The position numbers and the translations under genes were made by a program. The notes beneath the pieces are model-generated. The model was not told the origin of the DNA. It did no database searches and saw only the letters and a program-made list of their open reading frames with translations. Source: Verrucomicrobiota bacterium (GTDB taxonomy: Bacteria; Verrucomicrobiota; Verrucomicrobiia; Chthoniobacterales; UBA10450). From it: a DNA stretch of 11,697 bases. This document shows positions 1 to 6,640 of the stretch, one piece after another (position 1 is the stretch's first letter; every line of letters begins with the position of its first letter). The stretch lies in NCBI GenBank assembly GCA_003218525.1, contig QHNU01000028.1, positions 1-11,697 on the forward strand, given 5' to 3'.

Positions 1-409
1 AAAAGCGATCGATCCCAGCCTTAATCATGTCCCGCACCTCGCGGGTGCGCTGGAGCTTTTCAACGAAGGTACCTTCAAACCGGGACGGATCAGGAAAAGG
101 CCAATGCAAACGAGTAGTTACGCCGGCAAAAATTGGACAACCTTCCGCCTCCGCTTCACTACAGACGGTAACGACGTACTTAAACATCTTGCCCGATTTC
201 CAAACGTCGAAGACCGACTGGGTTTTGTTCCGAGAAATATCGACGCCGAGTTCCTGAAGCGCTTCCACCGCCAGCGGATTGAGCGCGCCGGGCTCCAATC
301 CTGCGCTCTCCGCTTCAAAGAATTCTCCGCATGATTCGTTCGTCAACCCCGCCGCCATTTGGCTGCGTGCACTATTGTGAACGCAAATAAAAAGGATTTT
401 CTGCTTCAT
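1..409 (-). CDS. arsC: Arsenate reductase, thioredoxin-coupled (LMW-PTP fold), C-terminus cut by window edge
   Basis: Reading the minus strand from ATG at 409 gives 136 complete codons with no stop, so the gene runs off the left edge. It begins MKQKILFICVHNSARSQMA, the CX5R phosphate-binding loop of low-molecular-weight phosphatase-fold arsenate reductases (Cys9, Arg15). Two further cysteines lie in a VVTVCSEAEAEGCPIF segment (Cys83, Cys91). They match the Cys10/Cys82/Cys89 relay of plasmid pI258 ArsC, which passes the disulfide to thioredoxin. An HWPFPDP segment (Asp107) matches the conserved catalytic Asp-Pro. The protein should reduce cytoplasmic arsenate to arsenite for export. An AGGA lies about 11 nt before the ATG. 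No arsR, acr3 or arsB is visible; they could lie beyond the left edge. The family is clear; only the last few residues are missing. Confidence 0.93.
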   Translation of the reverse strand, partial: MKQKILFICVHNSARSQMAAGLTNESCGEFFEAESAGLEPGALNPLAVEALQELGVDISRNKTQSVFDVWKSGKMFKYVVTVCSEAEAEGCPIFAGVTTRLHWPFPDPSRFEGTFVEKLQRTREVRDMIKAGIDRF

Positions 410-608
410 TACTGTCAGTATCCTGAATGATGTCCTTCCGTGAAATCACGAAGTTCGGGTCCAATGAGCATAGCGAGCTTCGCTCAGATGCGCGTTACAA
501 TTTTGTGAACTTCAGCAGCTGATCTGTGCGTCGCTTCGAGTTTTGGACTAGAATTGCCTGTTGTGACGTTCCAGTGGATGCCAGCCGCCTCCTAAACTCG
601 GAAATTTC

Positions 609-1415
609 ATGTCAAACTTCATCTGTGTGCAATGCGGCACCCAATTCAGTGTGACCGCCGCGCCGCCAGAAACTTGCCCGATCTGCACCGACGCACGGCA
701 ATACGTGCGTCATGAGGGACAAGCATGGACGACGATGGAACAGCTCGCCGCTGATCATCACAACAGGTTCGAGGAAGAGGCAGGCCAACTACTCGGCATC
801 GGTACTGAACCGAATTTCGCGATTGGCCAACGCGCGCTCCTCCTTCAACTTCCCGGAGGGAACTTGCTTTGGGACTGCATCACTCTCCTCGATGATCAAA
901 CGATCGCAAAAATCGAGGCGCGCGGCGGTATCCGGGCGATCGCAATTTCGCATCCGCACTATTATTCAGCGATGGTCGATTGGGCCGATCATTTCAGCGC
1001 TGAGATTTTCCTCCACGTCGCGGATCGTCAATGGGTGATGCAGGATAGTCCACGCATCAGATTCTGGAACGGCAGTACGCAGCCACTTTGGGACGAGCTT
1101 ACTTTGATAAACTGTGGCGGCCATTTCGACGGTGGAACTGTTCTCCATTGGGCCGGCGGCGCGGAAAGCAAAGGGGCTCTGTTGAGTGGCGACATCATTC
1201 AAGTCGTGCCTGATCGGCGATATGTCAGCTTCATGTGGAGCTATCCCAACTTAGTTCCGCTGGGAGCCGCGGCGATTCGTCGCATTGTAAACACACTTCA
1301 ACCTTTTCATTTTGACCGGATCTATGGCGCCTGGTGGAAAGCCAACATTACTTCCAACGCCAAACTGAGCGTTGCAACTTCGGCCGAGCGTTATCTGCAC
1401 GCCATCAGCTCCTGA
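609..1415 (+). CDS. Zinc-ribbon plus metallo-beta-lactamase-fold protein
   Basis: 268 aa. The N-terminus holds two CxxC pairs (Cys6/Cys9 and Cys23/Cys26), a rubredoxin-like zinc ribbon. It is followed by an MBL-type fold from about residue 45. The strand GQRALLLQLPGGNLLWDC looks like the first beta sheet of the fold. The metal motif reads SHPHYYSAMVDWA: His115 and His117 are present, but the Asp-His of the usual HxHxDH is Tyr-Tyr. His172 (CGGHFDGG) and Asp195 (LSGD) correspond to later metal ligands, while the usual final His region reads IYGAWW. From memory, related bacterial and fungal MBL proteins share the HPHYY/HPHFY form, so this is probably a subfamily trait with one metal or altered chemistry. 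Substrate is unknown. It is transcribed divergently from arsC and convergently to the VOC gene. The ribosome site (GGA about 7 nt upstream) is weak. Confidence 0.85.
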   Translation: MSNFICVQCGTQFSVTAAPPETCPICTDARQYVRHEGQAWTTMEQLAADHHNRFEEEAGQLLGIGTEPNFAIGQRALLLQLPGGNLLWDCITLLDDQTIAKIEARGGIRAIAISHPHYYSAMVDWADHFSAEIFLHVADRQWVMQDSPRIRFWNGSTQPLWDELTLINCGGHFDGGTVLHWAGGAESKGALLSGDIIQVVPDRRYVSFMWSYPNLVPLGAAAIRRIVNTLQPFHFDRIYGAWWKANITSNAKLSVATSAERYLHAISS

Positions 1416-1467
1416 GCGATTCGGTCAGCGGCGAGCTCGCGTAGCGATCCCTTCGCCTGCGACGGAA

Positions 1468-1872
1468 TCAGTCTACTGCCAGTTCGCCTACTTGCGTCGT
1501 TATCCACCAGGTATTGCCGGTTGGATCCTTTATTCCGCCACGTTTGTCGAACTCATCCGCTTTCACTTCCGGTTCCTGAACGGATACGCCACCGGCTTTG
1601 AGCGCACGATGATAGCTGGCATCGACATCGCTCACATAGACATGCATCCAGGAATTGAATGACGGCCAATCAGGCCCGGCGTCCCCAATCATGATGACGG
1701 TGTCGTCGATGCACACTTCAGCATGCATGACCGAGCCGTCCGGATTATCGAACCGGCGTAATTGTTTCGCATCGAACGCCTCCTTCAGAAAATCGATAAG
1801 GCGGGCTGCACCCTCTACGACCAGATAGGGTGACACGCTGTTGTACCCTCCAGGTTTAAATGTTCCGCTCAT
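1468..1872 (-). CDS. VOC-superfamily (glyoxalase/bleomycin-resistance/PhnB-like) protein
   Basis: 134 aa, the usual length of a two-module VOC protein. The N-terminal SVSPYLVVEGAARLIDFLKEAF is the typical first beta-alpha unit (PYL.V..a..aidFy..aF). GSVMHAEVCIDDTVIMIGD closes the first module. HVYVSDVDASYHRALKAG starts the second, and DPTGNTWWI is the usual C-terminal signature. It is close to PhnB/YdcX-like members whose substrates are mostly unknown; antibiotic binding, isomerase and dioxygenase roles occur across the superfamily. The start at 1872 is supported by GGAGGA eight nt upstream. It lies 62 nt downstream of the frameshifted TMEM175 gene on the same strand, so the two may share a transcript. 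Confidence 0.9.
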   Translation of the reverse strand: MSGTFKPGGYNSVSPYLVVEGAARLIDFLKEAFDAKQLRRFDNPDGSVMHAEVCIDDTVIMIGDAGPDWPSFNSWMHVYVSDVDASYHRALKAGGVSVQEPEVKADEFDKRGGIKDPTGNTWWITTQVGELAVD

Positions 1873-1880
1873 TTGGGTCT

Positions 1881-1886
1881 TCCTCC
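1881..1886 (-). promoter_or_regulatory. Shine-Dalgarno site of the VOC gene
   Basis: GGAGGA on the minus strand, eight nt before the ATG at 1872. It fixes the start of the VOC gene and shows independent translation rather than coupling to the upstream TMEM175 remnant. Confidence 0.7.
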
Positions 1887-1934
1887 GATCCGATCATAGC
1901 ACACCGCTTCGTTGGTCGCGCATTTTGGCCAATT

Positions 1935-2656
1935 TTAGACGCTTGCCATTCCATTCATCTGTCGTCTGTGATAAAGAGAATGCAGCGGCACGAGAAAAAT
2001 CATCGAGAAATACACCCAACCGGCCCATGCGATCTCCTCGATCGGCAGGGTGACAGAGAGAATGAGTGAAGCTATCCCGATGCCGACGGGAATGCTCCAT
2101 CCTGTAATCTCGCGCCGCGTCATCAGCCGCTCATGAGCATTCAATCGTAGCGGCTCGCGCAGTTGCCAGCTTCGAAAGTTGAGCAGCATGATCTCGAGAG
2201 CGACGGTGATAAACCCGAGTGCGAAAATGGCGAAAACAGTTCTTTCTTGTGTTTCCGACTGAGGAGATACCACATTGCTCCGAAAATAGCTCTTAGCGGG
2301 TAGATATAGATCAGCATCGTCACAATCATTGCCCAGCTGATCAAAGTCGAGACTCCGTCTTCGAGACCGTAGCGCCGGCTCCATAGCCAATGGCCTCGCC
2401 AAAAGATGCCGAGCACAGCGATGCTTGTGACGAAGGCCGGCACATTTCTAAAGGCAGCAAGCAGCTCGTCAATATTCTCCGGAATTCGGGAGGCGGCGAT
2501 TACCAAGATGCTGATGGCGAAGGCGAAGGTTGCGTCGATGAACGTCTCCAGCCGCGTCATCTCCATCCCGCGAAGGCGAAATCCTCTAAGCCGCGGCAGC
2601 GCATCCAACTGCGCCGGTAGGGCCGAGGCAATTTCTTCATGCCGGTCTATAGACAT
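1935..2656 (-). pseudogene. TMEM175/DUF1211-family membrane protein gene, split by a frameshift
   Basis: Two minus-strand frames together encode one TMEM175-like protein of about 240 aa. The upstream frame (from ATG 2656) has RLETFIDATFAFAISILVI, matching the TM1 motif RxxxFSD of TMEM175 potassium channels with Ser replaced by Ile. It continues through AVLGIFWRGHWLW and a TM ending IYPLRAIFGAMWYLLS. The protein then continues in the -1 frame as ERTVFAIFALGFITVALEIML and two more hydrophobic segments to TAA at 1935. The switch lies at about 2225-2270, where one base seems lost. I see no X-XXY-YYZ slippery heptamer in phase there, so mutation or sequencing error is likelier than programmed frameshifting. 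ATG 2656 is my choice; in-frame starts at 2773 and 2566 are possible and none has a good Shine-Dalgarno. Bacterial homologues form tetrameric K+-permeable channels; whether this one is functional is doubtful. Confidence 0.75.
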
Positions 2657-2849
2657 AGTTTTGCTTGTCACCGCCTCGCTTCGCACCTCGAAGTTTGATT
2701 TCTCGGTGACGGCCAAGCTTAGAGGTGCGGTCAAGCGACTGACCGTTGCAATTGCACTCTTGACCGACACCATCCATCCGCTCTGGTCGTTTGAATACCG
2801 GAAATGTTTCAGTCTTTCAGCATTTCAGTTTTTCCGCTTCTTTCCTTCC

Positions 2850-4433
2850 GTGGCCACCGCGATCCGGGAACCGTGCGTTGAGGCGTCCATTCGTTCGGTC
2901 GCGCCTGGGGCCTCGCCTTGTGCAAGGACCGCGCAACGTTGGGTGCTCGCCGCGACGATTCTCGGCTCAAGCATGGCGTTTATCGACAGTACGGTCGTTA
3001 ACGTCGCGTTGCCCGCTTTGCAAACCGAGCTGGGGGCCGCCGTCGCCGATGTCCAGTGGGTAATCGAGGCCTACTCATTGCTCCTTTCCGCGCTTCTACT
3101 TGTCGGCGGTTCACTCGGTGATCGCTATGGCCGACGCCGTGTTTTCGCTATCGGGATTGTGATTTTCGCCGTGGCATCGGCTTGGTGCGGCTTCGCTCCA
3201 GGTATTCGGCAACTCATCGTCGCGCGCGCGGTGCAGGGCTTCGGCGCTGCGCTTCTTATCCCAGGCAGCCTCGCGATTATCAGCAGCTCCTTTCGCGAGG
3301 AAGATCGTGGACGCGCTATCGGCACCTGGTCTGGTTTTAGTGCGATCACTGCGGCGATCGGGCCAGTCATCGGCGGGTGGGCCATCGAACACTTCTCCTG
3401 GCGGGCAGTTTTCTTTATTAATGTTCCAATCGCCATCATTGTGGTTGTTATTTCCTACTGGCGCGTGCCGGAAAGTTCCGGCAACGACAAAGAGCGACTC
3501 GACTGGTCAGGAGCAACACTAATTGCGCTTGGCCTTGGCGCACTTGTTTATGGACTCGTTGAATCTTCGCGGCTTAGTTTCGGCCATCCAGCAGTCGCGA
3601 TTTCGCTGATCACCGGATTTGTCCTTCTCATTCTATTTATTTTTCTAGAAACACGAGTTCGCAATCCGATGGTGCCGCTCGACCTTTTTCGTTCCCGGAC
3701 CTTCACTGGCGCAAATCTATTGACTTTGCTGCTTTACGCGGCGCTTGGCGGCACTCTCTTTTTCCTGCCGTTGAACCTAATCCAGGTACAATACTACTCA
3801 CCCACTGCCGCTGGCGCTGCTCTCCTTCCGTTAATTCTCATCATTTTTGTCTTGTCACGCTGGTCTGGCGGACTTGTCGGAAAATATGGCGCCAGACTGC
3901 CCCTTATTATCGGTCCGATCATCGCAGCCGTTGGTTTCGCTTCGTTTATTCCACCAGGAATCGGGGGTAGTTACTGGAAAACATTTTTCCCGGCGGCGGT
4001 TATTCTTGGAATCGGCATGGCGATCAGCGTAGCTCCACTCACGACGGCTGTGATGAACTCGGTTGCACAAACGCGAGTCGGAATCGCCTCCGGTATCAAC
4101 AATGCGGTATCCAGGGTCGGCGGTTTGCTCGCGATTGCTGTGCTCGGGATTGTCATGCTGCAAACTTTCAATCATGTCCTTGACCGGCAGCTGCTGAATC
4201 TGCCATCGCCAGTCAGGCAGGCACTCGATCATCAACGGAACAAGCTCGCCGGTGCCGATCTTCCCAAAGACGTTTCCCTCGAATTCCGGACAAATCTCCG
4301 CGAAGCCATCGATCGTTCCTTCGTAGCTGGTTTCCGTGCGGTCATGTTCGTGGGCGCGCTTCTGGCGGCAGGCAGCGCCGTGGTCGCGATCTGGCTGATT
4401 GATTCGAAACGTCCGGCAAACAAGACGAACTAG
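2850..4433 (+). CDS. MFS multidrug exporter, DHA2 (EmrB/QacA-like, 14 TM)
   Basis: About 527 aa from GTG 2850. Visible family motifs are FIDSTVVNVALP in TM1 (residues 45-55, the DHA2 signature LDxTxVNVALP), motif A GSLGDRYGRR in the TM2-TM3 loop (about 87-96), and the antiporter motif C region AIGPVIGGW in TM5 (about 169-177). Length and number of hydrophobic segments fit the 14-TM proton-coupled drug exporters. The substrate cannot be read from sequence. The frame stays open upstream to 2406, but those extra residues lie antisense to the TMEM175 gene and look non-coding. The GTG at 2850 leaves a 30-residue cytoplasmic N-terminus; it lacks a clear Shine-Dalgarno, so the start is uncertain. 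No membrane-fusion (EmrA-like) partner or TetR-type regulator sits next to it. It converges on the acyl-CoA-dehydrogenase-like gene with a 72-nt gap. Confidence 0.9.
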   Translation: MATAIREPCVEASIRSVAPGASPCARTAQRWVLAATILGSSMAFIDSTVVNVALPALQTELGAAVADVQWVIEAYSLLLSALLLVGGSLGDRYGRRRVFAIGIVIFAVASAWCGFAPGIRQLIVARAVQGFGAALLIPGSLAIISSSFREEDRGRAIGTWSGFSAITAAIGPVIGGWAIEHFSWRAVFFINVPIAIIVVVISYWRVPESSGNDKERLDWSGATLIALGLGALVYGLVESSRLSFGHPAVAISLITGFVLLILFIFLETRVRNPMVPLDLFRSRTFTGANLLTLLLYAALGGTLFFLPLNLIQVQYYSPTAAGAALLPLILIIFVLSRWSGGLVGKYGARLPLIIGPIIAAVGFASFIPPGIGGSYWKTFFPAAVILGIGMAISVAPLTTAVMNSVAQTRVGIASGINNAVSRVGGLLAIAVLGIVMLQTFNHVLDRQLLNLPSPVRQALDHQRNKLAGADLPKDVSLEFRTNLREAIDRSFVAGFRAVMFVGALLAAGSAVVAIWLIDSKRPANKTN

Positions 4434-4505
4434 TCTCCCGCACTATGCAGCAGAGCTCGGCAAGAATCTATCTGCGCCCCAGAAGCGACGGTCGGTGCAG
4501 TATCG

Positions 4506-5681
4506 CTACCCCCACCGAGGCTGTTCGTCCGGGCTAATTCCAAGCGAGAGCTTACCGATCATCTCGTGCGTGAGCAGCGGGTTCGCCGGATGAAACCTAC
4601 CGGCCCGGCAATCGCGGAACAGCCGCTCAAGCTCGCTCTTTTTAAACATGCCGAAGCCGCCAGAAAGATCGAGCGCACGATCGACAATCCGGAATGCCGC
4701 TTCCACCGTCCGATGCTTTACCGCAAAGAGTCGGACCAACCAATCTGGCCCGACCCGGCCTTCGGACCAATCGGTGGCGACCGCTTCGACGTGCGGCCCC
4801 ATCGTCTCGAGATCCATCGTGATCTCGGCGATGCCGTGCTGCACCTCCGGGTGATAGATCATCGGTCTGGTCAGCGCAATGGAGCTCTTCGTCTTCAGCT
4901 GCTCGATTAGCACCTCGCGGGTCCGCAATCCAATCGCGTAGTAGATGTTCGCAAAGTTGACGAGTGCCCATGTGAAAAAACCCAGGACGAACATGTCGGC
5001 GCCCGCTGCGCCCGCTGGAACCACGCGCGCGATGTACTTATCGGGCACAAACGCACCTTCGAGCACCGTGTCGTCACTGCGCGTTGCGCGCATCCCCATC
5101 ACGTCCCACGTTTCCTTAATCTTGTAGCCTTTCGCATCCCGCGGCAGAAAGAAGTGGACAATCTTTGGCGCCTTCGGATCGCTCGTGTTCATGGCGTGGC
5201 CGCCAAGCCGCGTCCACACCGGCGTAAGGCTGCCGAACGCCTTCCGGCCGGTGAGCTTGTAGCCCCCGTCGACACGCTCCGCTTTCGTAGCGGAGAGTAA
5301 GCCCGGAATATCGTTACCGTGTTCGGCGTGGCCGGCCGCGAACACTTCGCCGGCCGCCGCATCCTTGAGGATCCACTCGCAGGACTTGTCACCGCCGCGC
5401 CACAGGTCCGCCGCATTGCCGACCCAATAATTGTGCATGTTGATGCACAGCGCGGTCGGCGGCGCGTAGTGCGCGAGCAGACGCGTTTCGCGCGACACCT
5501 GTGCGAGCGTCATGCCCAGTCCGCCGAACTCCTTCGGGAGGGCGATCTTAAGGTATCCGGCGGCCTTGAGCTCGTTGAAATCCTCCAGGCAAAATGCGTT
5601 ATCGCGATCATAGCCGGGCGCGCGCTGCCGGCACCGGTCAAGAAGCGGTTGGGTCAATATGGAACTGCCGGCCGCAGTCAT
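4506..5681 (-). CDS. Acyl-CoA dehydrogenase-family flavoprotein, non-canonical
   Basis: 391 aa, normal length for the family. Order of domains: N-terminal helical domain (ALPKEFGGLGMTLAQVSRE, 47-65), middle beta domain with WDVMGMRATRSDD (192-204) that packs on FAD, and a C-terminal helical domain with LSGGFGMFKKSELERLFRD (339-357). The position where classical enzymes such as MCAD carry the catalytic Glu (EGTNE context) reads RAGRFHPANPLLTHE, so that Glu is absent. Family members of this type include flavin monooxygenases and dehydrogenases using another base, so simple fatty acyl-CoA oxidation should not be assumed. No acyl-CoA ligase, thiolase or ETF gene is adjacent. ATG 5681 is chosen because AGGAGGG lies just upstream; the open frame up to 5804 is not protein-like. 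Confidence 0.88.
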   Translation of the reverse strand: MTAAGSSILTQPLLDRCRQRAPGYDRDNAFCLEDFNELKAAGYLKIALPKEFGGLGMTLAQVSRETRLLAHYAPPTALCINMHNYWVGNAADLWRGGDKSCEWILKDAAAGEVFAAGHAEHGNDIPGLLSATKAERVDGGYKLTGRKAFGSLTPVWTRLGGHAMNTSDPKAPKIVHFFLPRDAKGYKIKETWDVMGMRATRSDDTVLEGAFVPDKYIARVVPAGAAGADMFVLGFFTWALVNFANIYYAIGLRTREVLIEQLKTKSSIALTRPMIYHPEVQHGIAEITMDLETMGPHVEAVATDWSEGRVGPDWLVRLFAVKHRTVEAAFRIVDRALDLSGGFGMFKKSELERLFRDCRAGRFHPANPLLTHEMIGKLSLGISPDEQPRWG

Positions 5682-5685
5682 GAAT

Positions 5686-5692
5686 CCCTCCT
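5686..5692 (-). promoter_or_regulatory. Shine-Dalgarno site deciding the start of the acyl-CoA dehydrogenase-like gene
   Basis: AGGAGGG on the minus strand, four nt before ATG 5681. It argues against the longer in-frame start at 5804. Confidence 0.8.
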
Positions 5693-5700
5693 GGACAATG

Positions 5701-5733
5701 TCGATCGGGTTTGGAGTGTCAGCGCGCGATCGA
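5701..5733. repeat. Inverted repeat upstream of the ACAD-like gene
   Basis: TCGATCG (5701-5707) and CGATCGA (5727-5733) are perfect reverse complements, separated by 19 nt, 20-52 nt upstream of ATG 5681. The spacing of arm centres (26 nt) and the position could suit an operator or an mRNA leader hairpin. The arms contain the self-complementary CGATCG, which is common in such genomes, so chance is possible. Confidence 0.35.
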
Positions 5734-6093
5734 AGATTCGTCAAGCTAAAAGCGCCTGCGCTAAACTTGAGGAGGGTTCTTGGCCGGATGGGTTCAGTGA
5801 TCAACGTCGATGCGGTACCGGTCGGCCACAGATCCTTACGCTCTTAGCGGTAGCTCTCCGCCCGTTGTCACGAATCGATTTTCGCGGGAATGCGTCCACA
5901 GTCGCGCGACAATCAAGAACTCCACGGTGCCCTCGCGAATCTGCGCGACAAAATCGTTTCGCGAGCTAAGAGTCGTACTCCTGACTCCATCATGCTCGGC
6001 CGTGGTGCCTACGTTCGGTTTTTTGTAGGAAGAACTTAGCATAAATGCTTTTCGGTAATATTTTCGTTAGGATACGGCAGATAGGTCAATTGA

Positions 6094-6099
6094 AGGAGG
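6094..6099 (+). promoter_or_regulatory. Shine-Dalgarno site of the OsmC gene
   Basis: AGGAGG four nt before ATG 6104, a near-consensus site suggesting strong translation of the OsmC protein compared with the downstream cyclase, which has no such site. Confidence 0.75.
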
Positions 6100-6103
6100 A
6101 TCG

Positions 6104-6616
6104 ATGAACGCTGATGAGATCAGATCATTGCAGGCTCCGCTCAAAGAGCGGTATCGAGAACGCCCCGATACCGCGCTGGTCACGCTGCGAGCAGAAGGGC
6201 GCATTGGTGAGGGTGTGACTTGCAAAATAGAAACGGGAAAAGGGCTCGTGGAAGCGGGGCTTCACCCCGGTACCGGAGGGGACGGACTTGCCGCCTGCTC
6301 GGGTGATATGTTGTTACAGGCATTGGTGGCCTGTGCTGGCGTCACCTTGGGCGCGGTGGCCACAGCCCTTAATATCCAGTTACGGGATGCGGTTATCCGG
6401 GCCGAGGGTGATCTCGACTTTCGCGGCACGCTGGGCGTGTCCAAAGATGTTGCCGTCGGGTTCCAGCGGATTCGACTGCACTTCGATTTGGACACTGACG
6501 CGAGCGAAGAACAACTGGCTACGCTGCTCCGTCTGACAGAGCGATATTGTGTCGTTTACCAGACGCTTAATCAACCGGCCAAGATCGACGTTGTGCATCG
6601 TGTTATGTCACGATAA
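6104..6616 (+). CDS. OsmC-family protein (peroxiredoxin-like hydroperoxide reductase)
   Basis: 170 aa. The first family cysteine is in DMLLQALVACAGVTL (Cys77) and the second in TERYCVVYQTL (Cys149), the pair that in OsmC/Ohr proteins reduces organic hydroperoxides through a Cys-Cys disulfide. A third cysteine (Cys65, LAACSGD) is extra. The N-terminal 30 residues are charged and the rest follows the OsmC alpha-beta order. OsmC/Ohr proteins act in the cytoplasm as dimers with active sites at the interface. The second cysteine context (RYCVVYQTL rather than AHxxCPYS) is closer to the general OsmC/YhfA-like branch than to Ohr, so substrate is uncertain. It is the first gene of a likely two-gene operon with the DUF4242-cyclase, 24 nt downstream. 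Confidence 0.9.
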   Translation: MNADEIRSLQAPLKERYRERPDTALVTLRAEGRIGEGVTCKIETGKGLVEAGLHPGTGGDGLAACSGDMLLQALVACAGVTLGAVATALNIQLRDAVIRAEGDLDFRGTLGVSKDVAVGFQRIRLHFDLDTDASEEQLATLLRLTERYCVVYQTLNQPAKIDVVHRVMSR

Positions 6617-6640
6617 ATTTGTCGCCCCGACAAAGTCTCT

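Larger units (their letters stand above)
5682..6103. other. Divergent intergenic region between the ACAD-like and OsmC genes
   Basis: 421 nt without a convincing gene. Short open frames exist on both strands (for example 5836-6042 minus) but none has a family motif or ribosome site. The region must hold the divergent promoters of the flavoprotein and OsmC genes. The last 100 nt before OsmC are AT-richer (TAAATG near 6042, TAATAT at 6056-6061), as expected for a promoter, but I could not fix a -35/-10 pair with normal spacing. An inverted repeat at 5701-5733 is listed separately. Confidence 0.5.

Noticed and set aside
430..522. Short 30-codon frame in the arsC/MBL gap
   Set aside because: Too short, no ribosome site and no similarity to ArsR or any leader peptide.
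2225..2270. Programmed -1 frameshift in the TMEM175 gene
   Set aside because: I looked for X-XXY-YYZ in the correct phase (codons AGT CGG AAA CAC AAG AAA) and found none; kept only as a remote option.
1935..2402. Stand-alone 155-aa membrane protein
   Set aside because: Its first 50 residues are not protein-like; only the part after about 2260 matches the C-terminal half of a TMEM175-type protein that starts in another frame.
2406..2849. Long N-terminal extension of the MFS frame (148 codons)
   Set aside because: It lies antisense to the TMEM175 gene, has no DHA2 counterpart and is not membrane-like; TM1 begins just after residue 30 from GTG 2850.
5682..5804. Upstream extension of the acyl-CoA dehydrogenase-like protein
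   Set aside because: AGGAGGG directly before ATG 5681 and normal family length favour the shorter form.
5836..6042. 68-aa minus-strand open frame in the OsmC/ACAD gap
   Set aside because: No family motif, no ribosome site and no sign of constraint; probably chance.
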